Source of the DNA: Candidatus Multivorans thiocomprendens
GTDB lineage: Bacteria; Acidobacteriota; Thermoanaerobaculia; Multivoradales; Multivoraceae
Length of the DNA stretch: 43,895 bases
Assembly: GCA_027493375.1 (NCBI GenBank)
Contig: JAPVWO010000059.1
Coordinates: 70,507 to 114,401 of the forward strand
Reading direction: 5' to 3'
Below are positions 25,335 through 33,571 of the stretch, one piece after another (within the stretch, counting starts at the first letter, position 1; each line of letters opens with the position of its first letter). Below the pieces are notes generated by a model. It made no database searches. It saw only the letters and a program-made list of their open reading frames with translations, and was not told the origin of the DNA. Both the position numbers and the translations under genes were made by a program.

Positions 25335-25421
25335 GGAGGTGTGGCCGAGCGGTCAAAGGCAACAGACTGTAAATCTGTCGGGCAAAGCCCTACGGTGGTT
25401 CGAATCCATCCGCCTCCACCA
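25335..25421 (+). tRNA. tRNA-Tyr (GTA)
   Basis: 87 nt with a long variable arm (class II). Acceptor GGAGGTG pairs with CGCCTCC through one G-T pair. Anticodon stem ACAGA/TCTGT, loop CTGTAAA, anticodon GTA at 25369-25371. CCA is encoded. Confidence 0.97.
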
Positions 25422-25441
25422 CTTCCTCCCCTCGCGGGTGC

Positions 25442-25516
25442 GCGGGAGTAACTCAGGGGTAGAGTCACAGCCTTCCAAGCTGTTGGTCGCGGGTTCGAAT
25501 CCCGTCTCCCGCTCCA
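25442..25516 (+). tRNA. tRNA-Gly (TCC)
   Basis: 75 nt. Acceptor GCGGGAG pairs with CTCCCGC, anticodon loop CTTCCAA, anticodon TCC at 25474-25476, CCA encoded at 25514-25516. The Thr-Tyr-Gly order is the cluster often found before tuf in bacteria, but no tuf follows here. Confidence 0.97.
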
Positions 25517-25539
25517 TACCCGCGCGGAGCGCGGGACAG

Positions 25540-25622
25540 GGAGCGGGAGACGGGATTCGGCGTTCGGCGCGCGTTTCGCGCGCGGAAGCGCGTCTCGGCT
25601 AGCGAATCCCGGTCTCCCTTTT
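25540..25622 (+). terminator. tRNA terminator built from an inverted tRNA-Gly 3' end
   Basis: The arm 25540-25559 is an exact 20-nt reverse complement of 25496-25515, the T-arm and acceptor 3' half of tRNA-Gly. It also pairs with 25603-25618 (CGAATCCCGGTCTCCC, one bulge), enclosing a GCGCGCG-TTT-CGCGCGC inner hairpin, and is followed by TTTT (25619-25622). This looks like an intrinsic terminator, with the tRNA 3' half as a competing partner. Confidence 0.6.
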
Positions 25623-25637
25623 GCTGACGCCGTGGCT

Positions 25638-25707
25638 CTGGGTGCGCGGGTCTTCCGACCCGCTGCCGCCGTAGGCGGCCAAAGGAACGCGCCGGCCGGA
25701 GGCCGGC
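25638..25707. repeat. Two-hairpin dispersed repeat, copy 2
   Basis: Second copy of the 22326-22380 element: GCGGGT (25646-25651)/ACCCGC (25658-25663) and GCCGCC (25665-25670)/GGCGGC (25674-25679). A third hairpin, GCCGGCC/GGCCGGC (25691-25697, 25701-25707), extends this copy. It sits between the tRNA terminator and the 3' end of the RidA gene. Confidence 0.55.
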
Positions 25708-25713
25708 ACGATA

Positions 25714-25777
25714 CCTACTCCGCAGCCACCACCGCCGCACCCAGCGGTGATTCCCTACTCCGCAGCCACCACCGCCG
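25714..25777. repeat. Duplicated 3' end of the RidA gene
   Basis: A 24-nt sequence covering the last codons and stop of the RidA-like gene (25754-25777) recurs exactly at 25714-25737, 16 nt beyond the stop. The repeat unit is 40 nt. Confidence 0.75.
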
Positions 25778-26225
25778 TCGCCTCCACCTCGACCAGTAGC
25801 GACGGGAACACCAGCCCTGTCACGCCAACCCACGTCGCCGCTCGCGGCGGATCGAGCTGCAGCACCTTGGCCTGGGCGCGGCCGACGGTCTGGACCTTCT
25901 CTGGATCGATGTCCTTGATGAAGACGGTCGTCTTGACGATGTCCTCGGCGCTCGCTCCGGCCTGTTCGATGCGCTTGACGACGTTGGTGAAGGCGATCTC
26001 GGCCTGCTCGGCGAGAGTGGCTGCGGGCGTGTCCGCTCCGTCGGCCAAGCCAACCTGGCCCGAGATGAGGATCGTGGTGACGCCGTTGGCGGTCGTCTTG
26101 GCGATGTGAGAGAAGCCCTGCTGGGTGCCGAGGAACTCGGTCTTCAATTCTTGTGCCTCCGTGCTGGCGGTCGTGAGCAGGAGCACACCGAGGAAGAAGG
26201 CAAGGTGATGGGGTTGTCTCTTCAT
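25755..26225 (-). CDS. Exported RidA (YjgF/UK114)-family protein
   Basis: 156 residues: an N-terminal signal peptide (MKRQPHHLAFFLGVLLLTTA, cleaved near STEAQE) and a RidA domain of about 130 residues with ILISGQVGLADG, QAEIAFTNVVKRIEQAGASA and IVKTTVFIKDID. PPRAATWVGVTGL keeps the Arg that binds the substrate carboxylate in imine deaminases, and VEVEATAVV is the terminal strand. RidA enzymes are normally cytosolic; export suggests another substrate. ATG 26225 follows AGGAG with six bases; an upstream in-frame start at 26258 would spoil the signal. Divergent from the ThuA gene. Confidence 0.85.
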   Translation of the reverse strand: MKRQPHHLAFFLGVLLLTTASTEAQELKTEFLGTQQGFSHIAKTTANGVTTILISGQVGLADGADTPAATLAEQAEIAFTNVVKRIEQAGASAEDIVKTTVFIKDIDPEKVQTVGRAQAKVLQLDPPRAATWVGVTGLVFPSLLVEVEATAVVAAE

Positions 26226-26329
26226 CTGAGGCTCCTGGAATCGTGGCGGTTTGGTCACTTTGAAGTGGCGGCGAGTGTAGGAGGTGCGTACGATAGCGCG
26301 CTGGTACGCTGCCGGCGGAGGTTCTGCTG

Positions 26330-27358
26330 ATGAAGTGTGGTCGTTCGGTCCTCGGCCTGATGGCGCTGTCCGCCTCGGTGATCATGTTCCTGCCTGCAGC
26401 CGGACAGGGCAGTGAGGCCCAGTGGGTCACCTACCCGGGCGGCGACGGACCCGGAGCCGGCTACAAGGTCGTCCTGATCGCGGGTGACGAGGAGTACCGC
26501 TCCGAGGAAGCGATGCCGATGCTCGGCAAGTTGTTGTCGGTGCGGCACGGCTTCGAGTGTGTGGTCCTGTTCTCGATCGACGCCGAAACCGGGGCGATCG
26601 ATCCGGAGGAGCAGACGAACATCCCGGGTCTCGAAGCGCTCGCCGACGCCGACCTGATGGTGATCGCCACCCGGTTCAGGGAGCTTCCCGACGGGCAGAT
26701 GAAGCACATCGTCGACTACGTCGAATCGGGACGGCCGATCGTGGGCTTGCGGACCGCGACCCACGCCTTCTCTTACCAGCGCAACCCGGACAGTCCGTAC
26801 GCGCACTGGCACTTCCGCAGCGAAGAGTGGCCGGGCGGATTCGGCCAGCAGGTGCTGGGCGACACCTGGATCAACCATCACGGCCGTCACGGCCAGGAGA
26901 GCACGCGCGGCGTCGTCGCTCCGGGCGCGGCCAACCATCCGATCCTGCGCGGTGTCGACGACGTCTGGGGCCCCACCGACGTCTACGGGCTCAGGAACCT
27001 GGGAGATGACGCGAACGTCCTGCTGCTCGGCGCCGTCATCGCCGGCATGTCGCCCGACGATCCGCCAGTCGAAGGGCCGAAGAACGACCCGATGGTCCCG
27101 ATCGCGTGGACCCGCTCCTACTCCGGCGCCGGCGGCAAGACGGCGCGCGTCTTCACGACGACGATGGGCGCTTCCACGGACTTCGAGAGCGAAGGACTGC
27201 GCCGGTTGCTCGTGAACGCCGTGTACTGGGGTCTCGGCATGGAGGACCGGATCCCGGAGCGGAGCGATGCCCGGGTCGTGGGCGAGTACGAGCCGACCGA
27301 CTTCGGCTTCGGCAGCCAGGCCGTGGGCGTCATGCCGTCGGCCCACGCGCTGCCCTAA
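26330..27358 (+). CDS. Exported ThuA-domain protein
   Basis: 342 residues with a signal peptide (MKCGRSVLGLMALSASVIMF to about residue 28). The rest is a ThuA-like class-I glutamine-amidotransferase fold: YKVVLIAGDEEYRSEEAMPM, ADLMVIATRFRELPDGQM, IVGLRTATHAFSY and GGFGQQVLGDTWINHHGRHG. ThuA proteins occur in sugar catabolism loci, but their chemistry is poorly known. The pairing with an exported RidA may point to extracytoplasmic metabolite handling. The 3' end overlaps the convergent SulP gene by 29 nt. Confidence 0.85.
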   Translation: MKCGRSVLGLMALSASVIMFLPAAGQGSEAQWVTYPGGDGPGAGYKVVLIAGDEEYRSEEAMPMLGKLLSVRHGFECVVLFSIDAETGAIDPEEQTNIPGLEALADADLMVIATRFRELPDGQMKHIVDYVESGRPIVGLRTATHAFSYQRNPDSPYAHWHFRSEEWPGGFGQQVLGDTWINHHGRHGQESTRGVVAPGAANHPILRGVDDVWGPTDVYGLRNLGDDANVLLLGAVIAGMSPDDPPVEGPKNDPMVPIAWTRSYSGAGGKTARVFTTTMGASTDFESEGLRRLLVNAVYWGLGMEDRIPERSDARVVGEYEPTDFGFGSQAVGVMPSAHALP

Positions 27359-29525
27359 CGCAACCGATGTGGCGCCAGGAAGCGCTGTGCGTCACGACGT
27401 AGCGGTAGAACCTGAGCATCAGCGCCTCTTCGTTCTTCTCCAGCCAGGCGGCGGCCGCCGGCGTCAGCAGCAAGGCGCGGCACGGTTCGCTCGCTCGGAC
27501 GTCGTTGGCTGTCGTGGCAGGGGCTCCGTCGACGCGTCCGATCACGTCGCCCGGGCCGTACTCGGCGAGACGATTCCCCGAGGCGTCGAACAATGCGGCG
27601 CGCCCGCGGGCCATCAGCAGTGCGCCGAGGGGCCTGCCGCCGGTTGCGGCGAGCGTCTCGCCGGCCGCGAATTCGACCGGCTCGAGCCAGGGGTCGAGAT
27701 CGGAGACGAGGTCCTCGAACAGGATCTGCCGGTCGAGGTAGGCCGTCAGATCGTCGGCGACGGCTTCGAGAAGGCTGGAGCCGGCTCCTTCCGCCTGGTC
27801 GCCCGGGGTCTCCGTGTGGGCCGCGAGCACCAGGTCCTCGCAGTGTTCCAGCGCTTCGTCGGTGTCCTCCGCCAGGAGGAGGCGGTCGTGGGCTGAAGCG
27901 GGCAGATCCCGTTTCAGCCCGAAGTCGAGCTCCTTCGACATGCCGCTCAGCGCCACCCGTGTGCCGGACTGGTGGGCGGCGAGGATGAACCGGCCGATGG
28001 CGTTCACGGCAGAGACGTCGGCGCCGGTCGTGGCATCGAAGTCGAGCAGGATGCAGATCGGCTTTTCCTCGGCGTTGAGCGACTGCTTCAGGCGTTCGGC
28101 CAGCGAATGGGCGGTACCGAAGAAGATGTACCCGCGCAGCGTGTAGGCGTGCACGCGTTCTCCGTGCATGCGCAGGATGGCTCGATCCGGAACGGGCCGA
28201 CTCCGGCTGCTGCCGCGATCGCGAGCGGTGAACCGGGACGCGACCGGATCCACGGAGGCCAGGCGGGTGAGCAGGAAGCCCACCAGGACGAGCGTGCCGA
28301 CGCCCACGGCGACGAGGAACCCGAAGAACAGGATCGTCAGGAAGATCAGGATGACGATCGCGAACTCCGGCCGGGGCAGCCTGCGACGGATCTTGACCAG
28401 CCAGGTGTCCAGCAGGGTCGCGCCGGTGAACATCAGGACGCCGCCCACGATCGGCGTGGGCACCAGCCGAAGCGCCGCGTTGCCGAACAGGCAGATGGTC
28501 GCGATGAACAGGGCGGCGGAGATGCCTGCAATCCGCATCTCCACGCCGAACATGAGGTTGCGCAGCGAAGGCGGCACGCTCAGGCAACCCGGCGGAGTGC
28601 CGCCGATGCCGGCGGCCATCGAGGCCAGGCCCGTCGTGCGGAACTCGTTGTTCCAGTCGAGCTCCATGCCGCCGGCCAGTTCGAACGCGCCGAGATAGAT
28701 CACCAGGCAGAGCAGGGTGATCAGGACCAGCGTCAGCAGGCTGGGAGCCTGCATGGCCACGGCGGTCCAGTCGACCAGGCCGAGGACCGCTGGGTCGAAG
28801 AGCGGCAACAGGCCGCCGCTGGCCGACTCGGACACACTGGCCAGCAGGAGGCCGTTTGCTTCCGCGTCGGCGAGTGAACCACCCAGCAGGGACAGGACGA
28901 AGTAGAAAGCCGCGATCGCCAAGACGAAACCAACCGGGAGGATGAGAAGGCTTCTTCGCCGCCTCGTCAGGAGGAACAGGCCAAGGCCGTAGGCCGTGCC
29001 GAGACCCCAGTTAAGCACCGTGAGGGGATCGAGAATCGACTGGAGGTTCGCGAAACCCGGTGTGGCGCCCATCAGCGAGAGGGCGATCTTGAAACAGAGC
29101 GCGCCGATTCCGGCGACGAACCCGCACGCCAGAGGATAGGGGACGAAGCGGACCAGGTTGGCACGCTTGAACGAGCCGAGCAGCGTCGCGCAGAGACCGG
29201 TGGCCAGCGAACCGATCGCGATCGTCGCGATCATCGTCGCGAACAGGGCGTCGGCCTGAAGCGAGAGGGTCGCGGCGATCCCTGCCAGGACCACCAGCGT
29301 TGCCGGCGGCGACATCCCCACGGCGCCGCGGAAACCGCTGCCGAGCGCAACGAACAGGCAGACGATCGCGTTGCCGAGCAGGACGAGGCGGGTGCCGGGG
29401 ACCGCGTAGGCGGCCAGAGCGCCGGAGAAGATGACGCTGCCCAGCGGTACGACGGTGACCACCACGTTCGAACCGGCGATCAGGCCGAGGGTCAACGCGG
29501 ATGGGATGCGGCTCGTCGAACTCAT
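27330..29525 (-). CDS. SulP-family transporter with STAS and cNMP-like domains
   Basis: 731 residues. The first about 430 are a SulP/SLC26 anion transporter: many hydrophobic helices, starting TLGLIAGSNVVVTVVPLGSV, with FVPYPLACGFVAGIGAL, a typical SulP stretch. Residues about 455-560 form a STAS domain (LRGYIFFGTAHSLAERLKQS, ILLDFDATTGADVSAV). The last about 130 look like a cyclic-nucleotide-binding domain (FAAGETLAATGGRPLGALLM, YGPGDVIGRVDG) with a weak phosphate cassette. The anion is unknown. Start ATG 29525 overlaps the stop of the upstream membrane-protein gene as ATGA, implying coupled synthesis. Confidence 0.88.
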   Translation of the reverse strand: MSSTSRIPSALTLGLIAGSNVVVTVVPLGSVIFSGALAAYAVPGTRLVLLGNAIVCLFVALGSGFRGAVGMSPPATLVVLAGIAATLSLQADALFATMIATIAIGSLATGLCATLLGSFKRANLVRFVPYPLACGFVAGIGALCFKIALSLMGATPGFANLQSILDPLTVLNWGLGTAYGLGLFLLTRRRRSLLILPVGFVLAIAAFYFVLSLLGGSLADAEANGLLLASVSESASGGLLPLFDPAVLGLVDWTAVAMQAPSLLTLVLITLLCLVIYLGAFELAGGMELDWNNEFRTTGLASMAAGIGGTPPGCLSVPPSLRNLMFGVEMRIAGISAALFIATICLFGNAALRLVPTPIVGGVLMFTGATLLDTWLVKIRRRLPRPEFAIVILIFLTILFFGFLVAVGVGTLVLVGFLLTRLASVDPVASRFTARDRGSSRSRPVPDRAILRMHGERVHAYTLRGYIFFGTAHSLAERLKQSLNAEEKPICILLDFDATTGADVSAVNAIGRFILAAHQSGTRVALSGMSKELDFGLKRDLPASAHDRLLLAEDTDEALEHCEDLVLAAHTETPGDQAEGAGSSLLEAVADDLTAYLDRQILFEDLVSDLDPWLEPVEFAAGETLAATGGRPLGALLMARGRAALFDASGNRLAEYGPGDVIGRVDGAPATTANDVRASEPCRALLLTPAAAAWLEKNEEALMLRFYRYVVTHSASWRHIGCVRAARGPTA

Positions 29526-31096
29526 CGAGGACTTCCGTCGCCGGGATCTTGTACGAAGGCTCCTCGCTCCAGCACGGGAGACAGATCGTAGAGGAACTCC
29601 CGCCGCCACCAGACGGCTGGTCCGCCAGCCGCTCCGTAGGGAGCGCCTGCGCCGGGTTCGCTGAACGTGTAGTCGTAGAGACGCAGCCGCACGTGGTTCG
29701 GCGGTTCGTCTGGCCGGTTTGCCTGCCCCAGCAGCCGTAACACCGCCGGTTGACCCTCGAAGAGCCGCGCGACGAACGATCCCAGCCAGTCCGCGCGGCC
29801 CGGGTCGAGGGCCGCGAACCACATCTGCCAGTCGAGGCGGGGCATGTGGGGTTGGGCGGCGCGCGGCGGACTGCTCACGTCACCCGGCTTGAAACGGAAG
29901 GCCAGCTCGGTCCAGATCAAACCGTCGACGCTCGTTTCCACGACGATCTCCGGGCGCGATGTCGTCATCGCCCGGAAGAGCCCGTAGCCGTTGATCGAAC
30001 GGAAGGGTGCGATGGCGCGGAGCAGAGGCGCTGCCGGGTCGACCAGAACACGGTCGACGAGGTTCGCCACGGCGGTCGCGCGCGAACTGGTGTCGGGTCC
30101 GCGCGGCAGTGAACGGGTGAGTTCGCGAGCGGTGACCGACAGGCTGAGCAGCAGGACTGCTGTGGCGACAAGCCAGCGGATCCGCATCCCGGCGGCAGTG
30201 GCGAAGCCGGAGGCTGCGGTCATGCTCGCGGCCACAGCGTTCCCCGGTTTCGAGAGCGCCGGAAGAGGCGGCCGATCGAGCCACGACAGGCAGAGCACCG
30301 CGCTCAGCAGGTTGAAGAAACCGTAGTTGCCCGTGGCGGCGATCAGGAACTGGAGCGCCAGCAGCACGTACACGCCAGGCCGTCGCAGGCGGCGCCAGAA
30401 CAGGCACCAGGGCACGACCAGCTCGACCGCGAACATGATCACCACCGAGAGCCGATGGAACCAGTCCGGAAGGTGGTGGACGTACCAGCTGACCGTGACT
30501 GGCAGGGGTTGGGTGAAGTAGTGCACGTCGAGTGCCGTCAGTTGCCACCACGTCGAATCGAGGCTGAGCAGCTTGACCGCGCCCGAGAGGAACATCAGCT
30601 TGATCGCCAGCAGGCGGAAGAGCCACACGCCGGGCTGGCTTGCCGCCGTTTCCGGAGCGACCTGGAAAGCCGAACGGACGGAGGTCGTGAACGACGAGGG
30701 CGCCAGCACAACGGCGCAAAGGGTCGCCTCCAGCAGCAGCGTGTCCCACTGGAAGGCGAGAAAGGTCTGGCCGCCCCAGACGAGCGACAGGTAGCAGATC
30801 CAGAGCGCAGCGAAGACGGGTGCGGTCACCATGCCGGCGATCGCGAGCAGCGACAGAAGGACGCCGACCGCACAGAGCACATGGAGCGCGGCGTCGCCGG
30901 TACCGAACCAGAGCAGTGACGGGGCGTTGACGAACCGTTCGAGCGTTCCGGCGCCGAGGCCCCGTTCGAGGTAGGCGAAGAAGTCCTGTGCCGGGAGAAT
31001 GCCCCGCGAGCCGATCAGACCGTCGATCTGGACCCAGAGGGAAACGAAGGCAACCAGGTGGACGCCGGCCAGGAGTCGCAGAAGCAGTCGCGGCAC
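29522..31096 (-). CDS. Lipase maturation factor-like membrane protein
   Basis: 524 residues. The first half has many hydrophobic helices with VSLWVQIDGLIGSRGILPAQ, WICYLSLVWGGQTFLAFQWD and the LMF1-like FRLLAIKLMFLSGAVKLLS and ALDVHYFTQPLP. The C-terminal about 150 residues form a soluble region (PRLDWQMWFAAL, a motif near the end of LMF proteins). Vertebrate LMF1 helps lipases fold in the ER; bacterial relatives are uncharacterised. The start is taken as GTG 31096, after AGGATAGG. The gene ends inside the SulP start codon, so it is first in a two-gene unit. Confidence 0.82.
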   Translation of the reverse strand: MPRLLLRLLAGVHLVAFVSLWVQIDGLIGSRGILPAQDFFAYLERGLGAGTLERFVNAPSLLWFGTGDAALHVLCAVGVLLSLLAIAGMVTAPVFAALWICYLSLVWGGQTFLAFQWDTLLLEATLCAVVLAPSSFTTSVRSAFQVAPETAASQPGVWLFRLLAIKLMFLSGAVKLLSLDSTWWQLTALDVHYFTQPLPVTVSWYVHHLPDWFHRLSVVIMFAVELVVPWCLFWRRLRRPGVYVLLALQFLIAATGNYGFFNLLSAVLCLSWLDRPPLPALSKPGNAVAASMTAASGFATAAGMRIRWLVATAVLLLSLSVTARELTRSLPRGPDTSSRATAVANLVDRVLVDPAAPLLRAIAPFRSINGYGLFRAMTTSRPEIVVETSVDGLIWTELAFRFKPGDVSSPPRAAQPHMPRLDWQMWFAALDPGRADWLGSFVARLFEGQPAVLRLLGQANRPDEPPNHVRLRLYDYTFSEPGAGAPYGAAGGPAVWWRREFLYDLSPVLERGAFVQDPGDGSPR

Positions 31097-31169
31097 GAGG
31101 CCTATCCTGCCCGAGGCAGTGGCATACTGCGACGCCCGAAGACGGACGGATCCGGCGAGGGGAAGCACG

Positions 31170-32306
31170 ATGGAGATGGAGACCTTCGATCTGGAGCGGC
31201 AACAGTCGCTCTGGGAACATCGCGTCGAAATCAACCTGAGCGAGAGCGGCGTCGAACCGCTGACGCTGGAGGGTCTGGCGGCGCTGGGGTTCGATCTGGA
31301 CGGACTGCACTCGGTGCCGCTCGAGTACATCCAGTCGAACGGCACGCCGGAGCTGCGCTCACAGCTCGCCGGGCACTACGCGGGGGCGACGATCGAGAAT
31401 CTGCTGGTGACGACCGGCTCGTGCGAGGCGAACTACGTGGCCGTGCAGGTCCTGGTCCGGCCCGCCGACGAGGTGGTCGCGGTCGTGCCGAACTACCTGC
31501 AGGTCGGTCTGGCGGCCCGTGGTCTCGGGGCCGTGGTGCGGGACATACCCCTCCTCCCCGGCGCCCACGAATCGACCTGGGCGCTCGACTGGGACGCGTT
31601 CGAGGGCGCGGTCTCCGAGCGGACGAAGCTCATCTACCTGAGCCATCCGAACAACCCGACCGGCCACGTGTTCACGCCGTCGGAACTCGATCGCATCGCC
31701 GCAGCCGCGGAACGGGTCGGCGCCTGGGTTCTGTCGGATGAGGTTTACCGCGGCGCCGTGCACGATCTTTTGCCCGGAGAGGAGGCCCCCGGCATGTGGG
31801 GGCGGGGCGAGCGCGTCGTCGTGGTCTCGAGCCTGTCCAAGGCCTACGGTTTGCCGGGCGCCCGCCTGGGCTGGATGGTCGGTCCGCCCGAGTTCGTCGA
31901 GCGCTGCTGGTCGAGGCGGGACTTCACGACGATCGCCCCCGCGGCGCTTTCCGACCCGATCGCCCGTTTCGCGACCGAACCGTCGAACCAGGAACGGCTG
32001 TTCGAACGGGCGCGGCGGATGATGCGCACGAACCGCGCGATCTTCCGCGATTGGACCGGCCGGCAGAACGGCGCCATCGCCTACCGCGAGCCGCGGGCCG
32101 GCGCCTACGGCTTCGTGCCGCTGCTGGAGAACGGCCGTCCGGCGGACTGCGCCGCCTTCGCCGAACGGCTCCGGCGGAACCGCAGCGTCCTGCTGGTCGC
32201 GGGCCGCTGGGCCGGCATGCCGGGCCACCTGCGCTTCGGTCTGGGTGTCGAGCCGGAGGCCTTCGCGGAGGGTCTGCGCCGGGTCGAGCTCGAGCTTCGG
32301 GCCTAG
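31170..32306 (+). CDS. PLP-dependent aminotransferase, class I/II
   Basis: 378 residues of fold-type I. YLSHPNNPTGHVF holds the PLP-ring Asn, WVLSDEVYRG the Asp and Tyr, and SSLSKAYGLPGARLGWM the Schiff-base Lys and phosphate-binding Arg. The C-terminal carboxylate-binding Arg is likely in HLRFGLG. The substrate is unknown. ATG 31170 follows GAGGGGAAG; an upstream in-frame start would overlap the divergent membrane-protein gene. Confidence 0.9.
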   Translation: MEMETFDLERQQSLWEHRVEINLSESGVEPLTLEGLAALGFDLDGLHSVPLEYIQSNGTPELRSQLAGHYAGATIENLLVTTGSCEANYVAVQVLVRPADEVVAVVPNYLQVGLAARGLGAVVRDIPLLPGAHESTWALDWDAFEGAVSERTKLIYLSHPNNPTGHVFTPSELDRIAAAAERVGAWVLSDEVYRGAVHDLLPGEEAPGMWGRGERVVVVSSLSKAYGLPGARLGWMVGPPEFVERCWSRRDFTTIAPAALSDPIARFATEPSNQERLFERARRMMRTNRAIFRDWTGRQNGAIAYREPRAGAYGFVPLLENGRPADCAAFAERLRRNRSVLLVAGRWAGMPGHLRFGLGVEPEAFAEGLRRVELELRA

Positions 32307-32313
32307 AGGAATC

Positions 32314-32427
32314 ATGCGCCGTCTTTCTTCGTTCAGGAGAAATGTGATGGCAGGGCCTTCGAAGCCGAGCCGCGCGACCGGCACGGACGCTTGCGAGCTG
32401 GGCGGCGCTTCGGTTTTCGGAAGCTGA
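32314..32427 (+). pseudogene. Remnant N-terminus of a B-type secreted paralog
   Basis: A 37-codon frame (ATG 32314, AGAGGA upstream) starting MRRLSSFRRNVMAGPSKPS. The DNA from 32306 to 32369 is closely similar to 33526-33594, where the second paralog starts MRCLLASLRRNVMLKPSKP. After the common part it runs on unrelated codons to TGA. It lies between the aminotransferase and the first paralog. Either a leftover of an extra gene copy or a short leader peptide. Confidence 0.5.
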
Positions 32428-32444
32428 CTGTGGAGGACGAGCCA

Positions 32445-33560
32445 ATGAATGGAAGGTGCGTTGGACTGTGGGCGTTTCATGCCGCGTTGGCGTTGAGCCT
32501 GTGCTTCACGGGCTGGGGCTTGGCGCAGGACGACGACGAACGGTCCCGGTCGAGACACCCCGAGGTCCTCGATGTGATGGGCTGGAAGTCCGCTGCCTAT
32601 CTTCTGCATCCCGACGGCACCGTCGCGGATCCCGGCGAGTACCCGGAAGTGCGGGCGTCCCTGAACAGCCAGTCCTCACGGTTTCTGGAGAAGTTCGGTC
32701 CGGCCAGTGACCACGGACTCAGGGAGGGTCAGGTGCCTCCGAGGAGTTTCTGCGTGCCGAGCGGCGTCTACGACGGTGCTGGGGAGTTCTATGCGCCCGG
32801 GAGCCACAACGGCATGTTTGACGCTGCCGTTCTTCTCGGCGAAGTTGCCGTGGAGGCGACGATCAGCGAGATCGTTCCGGGCTTTTCCGGTACCTGGCCA
32901 TACAACCTGCTGGCCCTGTCTAGGGTCGTGCCGTTGCACGACAGTTCTCCGCTGCCCGACTACGTTCTCGTCCCCGTGTTCAGCATGGTTACGCATGACC
33001 GGGTCTTCTGTGGCGGAGAGGCGGAGAAGCCCTTCGTTGCCGGCGTTGACTACGAGATTGGCGCCCGCCTGGTGGTCGTCGGATCGTGGTATGAGGGTGT
33101 GGTTCCCATGGGAGTGGGCGCGGGCAGATCGGGTCTCCTCGCCGAAGTGCGCGAAGCAGGCTCGCTGGATTGGCTTTTTTCCGTAAGCGTAGATCCTCCC
33201 GGGACTCTGCTCGACATGAAGCGGCGAGTCGGCGAGTTGGTTTCGGGCGGCTTGATGGTGGCAACCGCCGGAGTTCGCCGGGAACATGAGGTGTTCGGCG
33301 AGGGCCGGGGGGAGGTTGGCTTGATGGTCGGGTCCGTTTACAGGAGCGGGTGCCGGCTGGTGGGTGCAGAGCCCCTTGTCCAATCGTTCGACGCCTGGCG
33401 TTACACGCGCATCTGCGCCGAAGGGACTCCCGAAGCCGCTGCCAGGAAACTCGACAGGCCGTTGGCCGAGCTCTGCATCGATTCCTCCTCTACCCGAAGC
33501 ACATCGACGGGCAACGGATGGGCGCAGGAGGAATCATGCGCTGTCTACTTGCTTCGTTGA
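32445..33560 (+). CDS. Secreted protein of unknown family, paralog A
   Basis: 371 residues, no family recognised. ATG 32445 has GGAGGA seven bases upstream and starts a signal peptide (WAFHAALALSLCFTGWGLAQ). The mature part shares an order of blocks with the next gene: RHPE near the start, GLREGQVPPRSFC, LLGEVAVEATISEIVPGF, LLALSRVVPLH, PLPDYVLVP and HDRVFCGG. The two Cys in shared blocks (FC.P and V.CG) could form a disulphide. No catalytic motif or transmembrane helix beyond the signal. The C-terminus runs into the repeated leader of paralog B. GC content is visibly lower than in neighbouring genes. Confidence 0.75.
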   Translation: MNGRCVGLWAFHAALALSLCFTGWGLAQDDDERSRSRHPEVLDVMGWKSAAYLLHPDGTVADPGEYPEVRASLNSQSSRFLEKFGPASDHGLREGQVPPRSFCVPSGVYDGAGEFYAPGSHNGMFDAAVLLGEVAVEATISEIVPGFSGTWPYNLLALSRVVPLHDSSPLPDYVLVPVFSMVTHDRVFCGGEAEKPFVAGVDYEIGARLVVVGSWYEGVVPMGVGAGRSGLLAEVREAGSLDWLFSVSVDPPGTLLDMKRRVGELVSGGLMVATAGVRREHEVFGEGRGEVGLMVGSVYRSGCRLVGAEPLVQSFDAWRYTRICAEGTPEAAARKLDRPLAELCIDSSSTRSTSTGNGWAQEESCAVYLLR

Positions 33561-33571
33561 GGAGGAATGTG

